Shown: in pieces, positions 45,421-52,755 of the stretch
Layout: the number at the start of each line of letters is the position of its first letter
How positions within the stretch are numbered: the first letter of the stretch is position 1
DNA from: Pinibacter aurantiacus
GTDB taxonomy: Bacteria > Bacteroidota > Bacteroidia > Chitinophagales > Chitinophagaceae
Reading direction: 5' to 3'
Assembly: GCF_019130065.1 (NCBI RefSeq)
Contig: NZ_JAHSPG010000018.1
Location: 124,001-188,000 of the forward strand
DNA: 64,000 nt
Translations under genes and position numbers: made by a program
The notes under the pieces: model-generated
Told to the model about the DNA's origin: nothing
Seen by the model: the letters and a program-made list of their open reading frames with translations, nothing else
Database searches by the model: none

Positions 45421-46077
45421 CTATTTCCGGGGGAGTTTTTTCAGCATTTTTGGGATGTAGTATTTGGTCGCATCTTCAGGCGTCATTTTAACGGCCTCGG
45501 CGCGTTGTCCCTTAACCATACTCCTCCAGACGATTTCTTTTGATTTTGCATCGATCATGTCAATCACCAGCGAGCCTTCCCGCAATGTATCGATCTGCAT
45601 TTTGCCGTGATAGGTAACGGGCCTGTTGTCGCTGCTGTAATAGTAGACATTGGAAAAAGGATCCGTGTTAGCGCGAACATAGCTGCCGCCGGAAAGTCCA
45701 CTATAGCTGTTATATGAAGGCATGTCTGCACGTGTGAGCGTTTGCGGGCTGTAGTCGACCACTTTGTCCTGCGATACCTGGTAATCGTACTTCATTACCA
45801 GCTCATAGGTAAAAAGGCAATCCGGATTTAGCGTGTCCAGCTTCAAGCCTTTTGCGTCCAATTGCTCCTTAACCTCTGTTACCATTAAAGGAACAAGTAC
45901 GGTGCGATTAACCAGTTTCGCATATTGGGTATCGGTAGTAGGCAGAAAAGCATAGGTCTTGTATTTCTTGAAATCTACATTTTGCATTTTCTCGTTGGAA
46001 AACTGAATGGCCTGCTTCGATGAGCATGAGCAAATAATAACGCTTGCTACAAGGGTAAAAAGGAAAAGTTTGCGCAT
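45421..46077 (-). CDS. DUF4136 lipoprotein
   Basis: A 218-residue lipoprotein with signal peptide and lipobox (VIICSCSS, Cys at about 18). The DUF4136 domain spans about 28-215, with FKKYKTYAFLP at its start and LVIDMIDAKSKEIVWRSMVKG near its end. The function of the family is unknown; many members are outer-membrane lipoproteins of Bacteroidota. A GTTTTC-GTTTCT / AGAAAC-GAAAAC hairpin (about 46085-46121) lies in its 5' leader. Confidence 0.85.
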   Translation of the reverse strand: MRKLFLFTLVASVIICSCSSKQAIQFSNEKMQNVDFKKYKTYAFLPTTDTQYAKLVNRTVLVPLMVTEVKEQLDAKGLKLDTLNPDCLFTYELVMKYDYQVSQDKVVDYSPQTLTRADMPSYNSYSGLSGGSYVRANTDPFSNVYYYSSDNRPVTYHGKMQIDTLREGSLVIDMIDAKSKEIVWRSMVKGQRAEAVKMTPEDATKYYIPKMLKKLPRK

Positions 46078-46184
46078 AAGAGTGTTTTCTGTTTCTGATT
46101 AATAATAGAAACAAGAAAACCTCCCCCTTTGTTCGATCAATAATTTTGATCAGTTATTTCAAAAACTTAATTTGGTAATAATTT

Positions 46185-46258
46185 CGGGATGTAGCGCAGC
46201 CCGGTAGCGCATCACGTTCGGGACGTGGAAGTCGCTGGTTCGAATCCAGTCATCCCGA
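46185..46258 (+). tRNA. tRNA-Pro, anticodon CGG
   Basis: The 74-nt cloverleaf can be drawn fully. The acceptor stem is CGGGATG/CATCCCG, the D-arm stem GCGC/GCGC, the anticodon stem TCACG/CGTGG with loop TTCGGGA (anticodon CGG, decoding CCG), and the T-arm GCTGG-TTCGAAT-CCAGT. The discriminator base is A at 46258. CCA is not encoded. A terminator follows at 46269. A copy of its 3' end recurs at 61028-61052, suggesting it is an integration site. Confidence 0.95.
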
Positions 46259-46268
46259 CTTGGTTTTG

Positions 46269-46300
46269 AAACCCGCTACCATAGCGGGTTTTGCATTTTT
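46269..46300 (+). terminator. Terminator of tRNA-Pro
   Basis: AAACCCGCT (46269-46277), loop ACCAT plus flanks, AGCGGGTTT (46283-46291), then TTGCATTTTTT. It directly follows the tRNA gene. Confidence 0.88.
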
Positions 46301-46430
46301 TAAAAAAGCAACCTCATTTTAATGTATTAGTATTCAAAGTCGTAGAGATTCGAATCCGGTGAAGTTTCATTGGATAAACAAGCAATCATCGTTCTATTTT
46401 ACTTAATTTGAGAGGCATTACCCCTAATCT

Positions 46431-46799
46431 ATGAAGCTGACAGAATTATCGAACTATCAACTCTATTCGCTTATCCAAAACAATAAGCTGGATGCATCCA
46501 TTAGAGAGCCTGCCAATACTGAATTTGAAAATAGAAAACTTACGGTAGATCAAATCAAAGAGATAGTGAAACAACATGATCTTCTCTTTAAACCGGATAA
46601 CGACGAAGGACTTAGTTCTTATAATAAAGCTTTTCTAATTTTTGTTCCGGCATTTTTCACAATTCAAGTATTAATTGCTGGGAGATACTTAGCTAATAAT
46701 GAACGAAAGAAATGGAAGGACTTTTGGCTTTATGTATCGCTTGGTTACGTATTGTGGACTGTTGCAATTATCACATTAGCCAAACTGAACAGAAAGTAA
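46431..46799 (+). CDS. Hypothetical membrane protein (cassette gene 1)
   Basis: A 122-residue protein with a soluble helical N-terminus (about 1-65) and two transmembrane segments (about 70-87 and 100-117). No family is recognised. It is A/T-rich compared with the genes before the tRNA, lies 170 bases after tRNA-Pro, and ends 15 bp before the next gene, so the two are probably cotranscribed. A TTCGAATCCGGTGAAG stretch at about 46349 in its upstream region resembles another tRNA T-arm. Membrane-bound immunity proteins have this general build, but that role is inferred from context only. Confidence 0.65.
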   Translation: MKLTELSNYQLYSLIQNNKLDASIREPANTEFENRKLTVDQIKEIVKQHDLLFKPDNDEGLSSYNKAFLIFVPAFFTIQVLIAGRYLANNERKKWKDFWLYVSLGYVLWTVAIITLAKLNRK

Positions 46800-46814
46800 A
46801 AATGAATCACTTCA

Positions 46815-47507
46815 ATGAGTAACCATATAACCATAATATCGGAGCCTTCCTTTTTTTGTATTAAAAAAGATAAATTCCTTACAATTGGAAATTGGGCTTT
46901 ATTCATATGTTTTTCATTGACTTTATATTCACCAATTCCATTGTTTTATTATTTCGGAGATATAAAATTTGAAGGGAAATATTATGTGTTAGTAAGTGCA
47001 ATTTACTTCCTGATACAGTTTTTATTGAATCAAAAAAGATTAAAGGTTGTTACCATTAGAATTTATCGGAAGGGAACCTCTTTGTACTTTAATGATAATT
47101 CTGTTTTTGATGCTAATGAGAATAAACGGATTTTGTTATATGAGTATTTAGGCGATCCTTTAGTAAATGCAAGTGGGAACTTGTTTTTGAAGATTAAAAA
47201 CTCCGATTTTATTCTATTTCATTCGGTGACCGAAAGTCAAATTTTAGAAATCAAAAACAAGCTTGAGATTTTTTTTCTGAACCTCTTATTATTGAAAGAA
47301 AACCTGGTTATCCATAGTCGGCAAGGATTTTACCTTTTCGCAATTGCGGCTGACTACATTATTTTCACTATCCTTTCCAAATCATCAATAAACAGGTTCG
47401 AAAACTGTCCAGTGAGGTCGACTGGGGAAGTCTGGCAAGTAATTGTCACCGGACTTTTTGATTTTGCAAAAATCTTTAGGAGTTTTCTTAAATTAGGTTG
47501 TCAATAG
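46815..47507 (+). CDS. Hypothetical membrane protein with repeat-derived C-terminus (cassette gene 2)
   Basis: A 230-residue open frame. Two transmembrane segments lie at about 25-45 and 57-72, followed by a soluble region in which IRIYRKGTSLYFNDNS and LKIKNSDFILFHS suggest a PH-like beta fold. From about residue 185 the frame reads through repeat copy R1 (ILSKSSINRFENCPVRST), and the last 27 residues come from sequence beyond it. The native C-terminus has therefore probably been lost or exchanged by recombination at R1. No family is recognised. It is 15 bp downstream of cassette gene 1. Confidence 0.6.
   Translation: MSNHITIISEPSFFCIKKDKFLTIGNWALFICFSLTLYSPIPLFYYFGDIKFEGKYYVLVSAIYFLIQFLLNQKRLKVVTIRIYRKGTSLYFNDNSVFDANENKRILLYEYLGDPLVNASGNLFLKIKNSDFILFHSVTESQILEIKNKLEIFFLNLLLLKENLVIHSRQGFYLFAIAADYIIFTILSKSSINRFENCPVRSTGEVWQVIVTGLFDFAKIFRSFLKLGCQ
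47368..47422 (+). repeat. Cassette repeat R1
   Basis: The first of five copies of a 55-61 bp direct repeat. Its core includes CCTTTCCAAATCATCAATAA and GGTTCGAAAACTGTCCAGTG. R1 has CAGG where others have CCGG before TTCGAAAAC. It lies inside the reading frame of cassette gene 2. Confidence 0.9.
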
Positions 47508-47633
47508 TGTTTTGCACAGATGAGCGATTTATTTAAGTATTTAAAAAACCATGGTTACCTTCTAGTCGATATTGCTTTTCGGACCATGTCAAATAGCGTG
47601 GTTAAAATAGAAATTATTCGAAATTTACAAAAA

Positions 47634-48134
47634 ATGTCTAAGAATTGTATTTGGCTGCTAATGTTGATAGCGCTTATCTCATGCAAGCAGAAAAAATATT
47701 CTAATAATATTAAATACTTGTACTCTACCGAACGTCAACAAACTAGTAATGATAACGAAGGCAATAATGTCAAATTATTGGACAAATCAAATCTTCTTAT
47801 TGACAGCATTGGCTTAAGATTCCTAGGAGGGTTTTCTAAAACCAGAGTGGAGATTTATTTTGGTCAAGAGTTTTATGATGCTCTTACTCTTAATTCAGAT
47901 CTGTCTATTGCTTTTGCAGGCTCCACTAGAATACCATGTTCCAAATTGAAAAGCGGTGATTTAAATTTAAGAATCAAAGACAATTTCTATTTAATTCCTT
48001 ATCGACAGGATTATAAATACATTGATGTATATATAAATGGAGAGTCTATAGTGGTTGAATATAGCAACAGCATATTAATTTTATCGGAGTTCTTTTTCAA
48101 AGTGAAGATTCCTCAAATGTCAGGCTCCATTTAG
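47634..48134 (+). CDS. Hypothetical lipoprotein (cassette gene 3)
   Basis: A 166-residue protein when started at MSKNCIWLLMLIALISCKQK, which has a clear lipobox (LISC); the open frame extends 38 codons upstream, but those residues do not resemble an export signal. The mature protein has no recognised domain. It is A/T-rich, and repeat R2 follows 106 bases after its stop. A periplasmic or outer-membrane lipoprotein immunity role is possible but unproven. Confidence 0.65.
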   Translation: MSKNCIWLLMLIALISCKQKKYSNNIKYLYSTERQQTSNDNEGNNVKLLDKSNLLIDSIGLRFLGGFSKTRVEIYFGQEFYDALTLNSDLSIAFAGSTRIPCSKLKSGDLNLRIKDNFYLIPYRQDYKYIDVYINGESIVVEYSNSILILSEFFFKVKIPQMSGSI

Positions 48135-48240
48135 CCAATTGCGAATCAACCTGCTAAATGGAATCGATTTAATTTGAATTTTCGTATTAGCAAGTACATT
48201 TATAGGGTTTGTAAATGACTAAATATTAAGCTATTAATAT

Positions 48241-48300
48241 TCTCGCTATTCTTCCCAAATCATCAATAAACCGGTTCGAAAACTGTCCAGTGAGGTCGGC
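48241..48300 (+). repeat. Cassette repeat R2
   Basis: The second copy, with the conserved half ACCGGTTCGAAAACTGTCCA intact and a few changes in the first half (CTATTCTTCCCAAATC). It ends GGTCGGCTGGGA, where R1 and R3 have GGTCGACTG. It lies between cassette genes 3 and 4. Confidence 0.92.
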
Positions 48301-48346
48301 TGGGACGTTCGGTGAGCAGATTTTCTTGAAACAAAAAAGATAAGAT

Positions 48347-48568
48347 ATGAATGAAAAGATGAAGTTGTTTTTGCAACACTTCGTTCAGCTAATTAAAGAA
48401 AGGACGGATGAATTAACGCCAATCTCTAGTGCACCAAATGATTTTGAAGCTGGCAAGTCAATGGCATACCATGAAGTCGCGGACTATATTGTTGAATGTT
48501 GTCGAATTTTTGATGTGTCATTTAGTGACCTATCTATTAGAGATCTTGATCCGAATAAACTTCTTTAA
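48347..48568 (+). CDS. Small hypothetical protein, 73 residues (cassette gene 4)
   Basis: A 73-residue acidic, mostly helical soluble protein (MNEKMKLFLQHFVQLIKERT ... DLDPNKLL). No signal peptide or family is recognised. It starts about 46 bases after R2 and ends 22 bases before R3, so it forms a minimal repeat-gene-repeat unit. That fit between two repeats is the main reason to believe it is real. Confidence 0.6.
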   Translation: MNEKMKLFLQHFVQLIKERTDELTPISSAPNDFEAGKSMAYHEVADYIVECCRIFDVSFSDLSIRDLDPNKLL

Positions 48569-48590
48569 TGATGAAGTGTTTATACGTGGA

Positions 48591-48651
48591 TCCTCGCGAT
48601 CCTTTCCAAGTCATCCACAAACCGGTTCGAAAACTGTCCAGTGAGGTCGAC
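48591..48651 (+). repeat. Cassette repeat R3
   Basis: The third copy, 61 bases, beginning TCCTCGCGATCCTTTCCAAG and ending GTGAGGTCGAC. The sequence after it (TGAGGAAAGTTCGG) resembles that after R1 and R2, so homology extends a little beyond the core. Confidence 0.92.
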
Positions 48652-48728
48652 TGAGGAAAGTTCGGTTCAGTCTGGAATTATCTAGCTTTAAGAAGGCAAA
48701 ACAAACGAAAGTGTATTTTTAAATTACT

Positions 48729-49169
48729 ATGATTACATTTAAAAATGGAAATGGATTTGGTAGACTTCAGCAAAATGAATTGAATGATTTTGAGGCAAAG
48801 AATAGTATTTCATTGCCTAAAGATTACAAAGTTTTTTTGTTAGAGTTTAATGGAGGCAGTCCTAGTCCTAATAGGAATCAAAATCCTGAGACGGTCGTTA
48901 CTTATGTTTTGGGGATGCACAATGGTGAATATTACACGAGCTTGTATAAGCATATTGATATGTTTAAGCATCGGTTACCTTTGAGCACTTTCCCGATTGC
49001 AACAGACTCTTTTGGAAATTTATTTATAATGAGTCTGCATTCTGACGGTTATGGCAATATCTACTTTTGGGATCACGAAGGAGAAGCTGTACATCAGGAT
49101 GGACACTATGTGGACAATTGTTATTTTGTCGCTTACTCTTTTACCGAGTTCGTAGAAAATCTCAAATAG
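48729..49169 (+). CDS. SMI1/KNR4 family immunity-type protein (cassette gene 5)
   Basis: A 146-residue soluble protein of the SMI1/KNR4 (SUKH) superfamily. The N-terminal pattern LNDFEAKNSISLPKDYKVFL followed by LEFNGGSPSPN is the family hallmark, and FPIATDSFGNLFIMSL with the C-terminal VAYSFTEFVENL completes it. In bacteria most members neutralise toxins delivered by neighbours and sit next to toxin genes or in immunity clusters. No toxin gene is next to it here. It lies between R3 and R4, 96 bases before R4. Confidence 0.9.
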   Translation: MITFKNGNGFGRLQQNELNDFEAKNSISLPKDYKVFLLEFNGGSPSPNRNQNPETVVTYVLGMHNGEYYTSLYKHIDMFKHRLPLSTFPIATDSFGNLFIMSLHSDGYGNIYFWDHEGEAVHQDGHYVDNCYFVAYSFTEFVENLK

Positions 49170-49264
49170 CGTTGCCATTCTGGATGATCTGCAGAGAATT
49201 CCAAGCGGGGGACATCGCAACAATGTCTAGCTATCTGTGCTTTGTCATAATGTAAGCTTGCCGA

Positions 49265-49325
49265 TCCTCGCTATCCTTTCCAAATCATCAACAAACCGGT
49301 TCGAAAACTGTCCAGTGAGGTCGAC
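49265..49325 (+). repeat. Cassette repeat R4
   Basis: The fourth copy, 61 bases, TCCTCGCTATCCTTTCCAAA to GAGGTCGAC, the closest to consensus. The homology ends abruptly, and about 40 bases later a truncated SusC reading frame begins, so R4 marks the right boundary of the array. Confidence 0.93.
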
Positions 49326-49363
49326 AAGCCATTTTTTTCACCATGAAAAAATCTGGTGAGTAA

Positions 49364-50077
49364 AGCGGTGAGTCATTCGAAGTAGGTGGTTTGAAAATGT
49401 GGGGACATGAATTCAGCGTTACTACCAAAAACCTTGTTGGAGAGCTGAAGTGGAACACCAGCTTTATTTTGTCATTCGACAGAAACCTGATTACAAACCT
49501 TATTGACCCGGGTTATATCAGAAGAAACAACACCGTTACATCTGACTACTATCGTCAGCAGGTTGGTCATCACTTGGGTGAGTTTTACGGCTTCGTGTTT
49601 GAAGGACTTTATAAAGATGCCAATGATCTTGCCAGCTCTGCAAAATACCAGGCAACTACTGCAAACCCTAATGGCAGCTCTGACGTAGGTACGATCAAAG
49701 TAAAAGACATCAACAAAGACGGCGTGATCGATGATGTGAATGACCGCACTTTCATCGGTGACCCAACGCCAACATTTACAGGTGGATTGGTGAACAGGTT
49801 TACCTACAAACATTTTGACCTGGGCATTGATATGACTTTCTCTGAAGTGGATGCTTCAATCGGTGTCATAAAAGGAACGTATAATGCAAGCAACTACCAG
49901 GTTTATTCTTCTGTTAACTGTCTAAATTTTTTTGACTACGCCGTTCGGAATCTGAGATTCAAGCGCAACAAGTCTTTGTTGATAGGTAAATTTTTTGCTG
50001 TACAAGTGATAACCCGGCTTTATGCCAGGTTATCGGTAATAACACCTGTTTTTTATAAAGAAATCAGTAGAAACTAA
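49364..50077 (+). pseudogene. Truncated SusC/RagA receptor fragment
   Basis: An open frame without a proper start (preceded by a TAA at 49361-49363) reads into a clear piece of a SusC beta-barrel: GGLKMWGHEFSVTTKN, then VKDINKDGVIDDVNDRTFIG and TFTGGLVNRFTYKHFDLGID. After about residue 150 the similarity is lost, and the tail (YARLSVITPVF) reads over a GATAACC/GGTTATC hairpin. The plug, most of the barrel and the C-terminal strand are missing, so it cannot be functional as a transporter. It does not match the complete SusC at 55450, so it is the remnant of another locus left at the edge of the cassette array. Confidence 0.85.
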
Positions 50078-50895
50078 CTCTGTATGAATGCCAGGAGATC
50101 CGCATTGATAGTTGCGGCTTCTGTGGTTGGCATGCCGTGCGGGAAACCGGGATAAGAGATAAACTTTCCATTCTTTAACAACTTCGCAGCTTTAGCGCCG
50201 GTAGTGGCAATAGGTACAATCTGGTCATCTTCTCCATGCAACACGAGCACCGGTATATCTACACTTTTCAAATCCTCTGTAAAATCTGTTTCAGAAAAAG
50301 CTTTGATGCAATCATAGTGTGCTTTGATCGCACCCATCATACCTTGTCTCCACCAGTTGTCTCGAACACCTTGAGATACTTTAGCACCCTCACGGTTATA
50401 ACCGTAAAAAGGAATCGTAAAGTCCTGGAAGTATTGCAATCTGTTAGTAGCTGTATTTGCGCGGATTTCATCAAAAACCGAAAGAGGGATGCCATCAGGA
50501 TTGTTTTCATTCTGCACCATGATTGGTGTAACTGCACTTATGAGTACAGCTTTAGCAACACGGCCTTTGCCATACTTTGCTACATAACGAATTACTTCCC
50601 CGCCGCCTGTTGAATGTCCGATATGCACTGCATTCTTCAGATCAAGAGCTTCTGTCAATGCTGCTACATCAGACGCATAAGTGTCCATGTCATGACCAAT
50701 GGATGTCTGGCTTGACCTGCCATGTCCCCTACGATCAAGAGCAATCACTCTATACCCTTCATGCAAAAAGAAAATCATTTGGGCATCCCAGTCATCGCCG
50801 GACAACGGCCATCCATGATGGAAAACTAAAGGTTGGCCTGTGCCCCAGTCTTTGTAATAAATTTCGGTTCCGTCTTTTACCGTAATCTTGCTCAT
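50074..50895 (-). CDS. Alpha/beta hydrolase, non-haem chloroperoxidase type
   Basis: A 273-residue soluble enzyme starting at MSKITVKDGTEIYYKDWGTG; the frame reaches 31 codons further upstream, without family similarity. The alpha/beta fold shows the oxyanion motif HHGWPLSGDDWD, the nucleophile elbow GHSTGG (S95), the acid in VLHGEDDQIVP and the catalytic His in PGFPHGMP. This is the cofactor-free haloperoxidase/esterase group; the physiological substrate is unknown and halogenation is usually only a side reaction. It is the first ordinary gene to the right of the cassette array and converges with the SusC fragment, with overlapping stops. Confidence 0.9.
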   Translation of the reverse strand: MSKITVKDGTEIYYKDWGTGQPLVFHHGWPLSGDDWDAQMIFFLHEGYRVIALDRRGHGRSSQTSIGHDMDTYASDVAALTEALDLKNAVHIGHSTGGGEVIRYVAKYGKGRVAKAVLISAVTPIMVQNENNPDGIPLSVFDEIRANTATNRLQYFQDFTIPFYGYNREGAKVSQGVRDNWWRQGMMGAIKAHYDCIKAFSETDFTEDLKSVDIPVLVLHGEDDQIVPIATTGAKAAKLLKNGKFISYPGFPHGMPTTEAATINADLLAFIQS

Positions 50896-51310
50896 TTTTT
50901 TCAATTTAAATTGATGAATAAATATTAAATATCTGGTATGAATTATTGACTTGAACGGTGTGTAGCAACTCCGGTAAACCGGAAACAAATAATAATCACG
51001 ATCCCTGGCAAGATCATCGTTCGTAATAACCTAATTTATCCCACTAACAAGAATTATTTCGATTGTAATATTCATGAAAATAAACAATAATTACGCCGAT
51101 ATTTTTTGATCCTGATTTATTTTATGGTTAAAAATAGGTCATGGTGCACATTGCTTTTTTCAAAATCCGCAATATTTTCAAAGAACTACTTTACTCATTT
51201 CGCGGGGCTAATGCACCGGATAATTGAATAACTGCGTAGTTGATAGCCGTGGGGCAAACAAGGTCCGGTAAACTCAACTATTCAATTATCCAGTGCACTC
51301 AAATATTAAG
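50896..51310. other. Non-coding region between GH18 operon and hydrolase gene
   Basis: It contains an inverted repeat, CACCGGATAATTGAATAACT (from about 51211) answered by TATTCAATTATCCAGTGCAC (about 51278-51297), with a centre of about 45 bases. The A/T-rich part 51050-51150 has no recognised feature. The promoter of the hydrolase gene should lie here. Confidence 0.6.
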
Positions 51311-51338
51311 AAAAAAGGCTTGCGTTTGCACGCAAGCC
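51311..51338 (-). terminator. Terminator of the GH18/SusCD operon
   Basis: GGCTTGCGT (51317-51325), loop TTGC, ACGCAAGCC (51330-51338); on the minus strand it is followed by TTTTTT. It lies 26 bases past the last gene of the operon. Confidence 0.92.
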
Positions 51339-51363
51339 CGATACTCATTCCACTTAAAAAAAA

Positions 51364-52707
51364 TTATTTCAATTTGCTATTAATGGCTTCTATTAAAGAA
51401 GATGCACCGGTTGGCCCGTCGAAGTCTTCTGCCCATAAATAAGCCCCCTTAAAGCTATTTGCCTTGATGTAGCCTGCCTTTTGCTGCACCAGCGGAACAC
51501 CGTTATAGTAAATGCCGTAAGCAGAGTTTACCATTTCTTTTGTGTATGCTTGTGCATCGATACCGAGTATGTCCTTGTAAGTCACATAGCTGTAAGAGCC
51601 CCAGCTGGCATTGTTGCCATCGCCATCAATGGCATCGTAGCGAAGGCCGAAGGCCGGCATGCCGACAACTATTTTACTGGCAGGTAAATGGAAGTTCGTG
51701 AAAATGGTTGCGCAACTAACCATGAAATCATAGCTGGAAGCCTGTCCACGCGGAGCTGCAGGGCCAACGTGTACACCATCTTCAAACGCATGTAAATTTA
51801 CCCAGTCGGCACCGGATAGGTCGGGGTATGACCAATGTGTCCAGTTAGCCCCAACCGTTACCGTAATGATAGACTTGGCCGGCAACGCATTTCTTAGCGC
51901 GGCCATGAATGGCTTAATGGCCTGCATATTTGCATCATACAGGGATGAGTTAATGTCCGTCATCATGATGTCCACGCCGTCCAGTCTTTTGCTCACCACA
52001 TAGTTTTTTACAGCAGTCACAAGGCCAGGCATTTTTGCGGGATCACTTATTACGCCGCCAAAATCATTTACTTCGTAAAGCGCCCAGCCATCAATGCCGC
52101 TTAAACGGCCGCTAATGCCCAGCAATACAGGCGTTCCGTTAATGTGTGCCTTTGCGACCAGTTCAGTTGTGTGGTTATTTACTTCACCTTTGGAAACATC
52201 GAGTGTTCCATCCGGCATTACCTGCCCCGCTTTGAAAGCCACGTGGGTAACGGCGCTCCAGTTAAGGTCAAACTTTGTTGCATCCGGGGAAAGATACGCA
52301 AGCGAAACTTTGTCATAAGGTTTCGGCGTATAAGTGGACGGGTTTACGAGCACATGAGAGGTCCGGCTGGTAAGCTGCCCATTGTAAGTTACTTCGAGCA
52401 CAACGGTATAATCGCCGCCGCCAGTGGGTTTGAAGTAAAAAGACGTATCGTTCGATACCACCTTGTCGTTTACCTTCCAGGCAATGGCAACCTTTGTTGC
52501 CGGTGAATAGGAAATGCCTGTATACTTTGCAGTATCACCTTCATTGATAATCATGGAAGGATTGAGAAATGCATTTTTTGTATCAAAAATGCGCGGGTAA
52601 AAATTGTCATTTGCCTCTTGCTTGGCAATATCATCCTTCTGGCATGAAACCAGCGATATCACTGCAAGTGCGGCGAAGAGTGTTAATATATGTGATAGCT
52701 TTTTCAT
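51364..52707 (-). CDS. GH18-fold lipoprotein with PKD-like domain and degenerate active site
   Basis: A 447-residue lipoprotein started at MKKLSHILTLFAALAVISLV with lipobox VSCQ; the longer frame adds 14 residues. A PKD-like beta domain (about 45-120, GDYTVVLEVTYNG) precedes a GH18 barrel (about 130-447, with KVSLAYLSP, ISGRLSGID and GVPLVQQKAGYIK). The catalytic motif DxxDxDxE is changed: D243 and D246 remain, but the third Asp and the Glu are M248 and T250 (DGVDIMMTD). The protein is therefore unlikely to cleave chitin by the usual mechanism and may bind glycan, like other surface binding proteins of Sus loci. It is last in the operon, 48 bp after an active GH18. Confidence 0.88.
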   Translation of the reverse strand: MKKLSHILTLFAALAVISLVSCQKDDIAKQEANDNFYPRIFDTKNAFLNPSMIINEGDTAKYTGISYSPATKVAIAWKVNDKVVSNDTSFYFKPTGGGDYTVVLEVTYNGQLTSRTSHVLVNPSTYTPKPYDKVSLAYLSPDATKFDLNWSAVTHVAFKAGQVMPDGTLDVSKGEVNNHTTELVAKAHINGTPVLLGISGRLSGIDGWALYEVNDFGGVISDPAKMPGLVTAVKNYVVSKRLDGVDIMMTDINSSLYDANMQAIKPFMAALRNALPAKSIITVTVGANWTHWSYPDLSGADWVNLHAFEDGVHVGPAAPRGQASSYDFMVSCATIFTNFHLPASKIVVGMPAFGLRYDAIDGDGNNASWGSYSYVTYKDILGIDAQAYTKEMVNSAYGIYYNGVPLVQQKAGYIKANSFKGAYLWAEDFDGPTGASSLIEAINSKLK

Positions 52708-52755
52708 TATCGTAGTGTTGATTTTGTAAAACCGTTTTGCAACGGTCAATAATGT

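Noticed and set aside
46349-46364. Second tRNA-like T-arm (GATTCGAATCCGGTG) after tRNA-Pro
   Set aside because: No acceptor, D or anticodon arm can be built around it; it is mentioned only as a possible decayed remnant.
47368-49325. Repeats R1-R4 as a CRISPR array
   Set aside because: The repeats are 55-61 bp, spaced 290-870 bases apart, with whole genes between them, and no cas gene is present.
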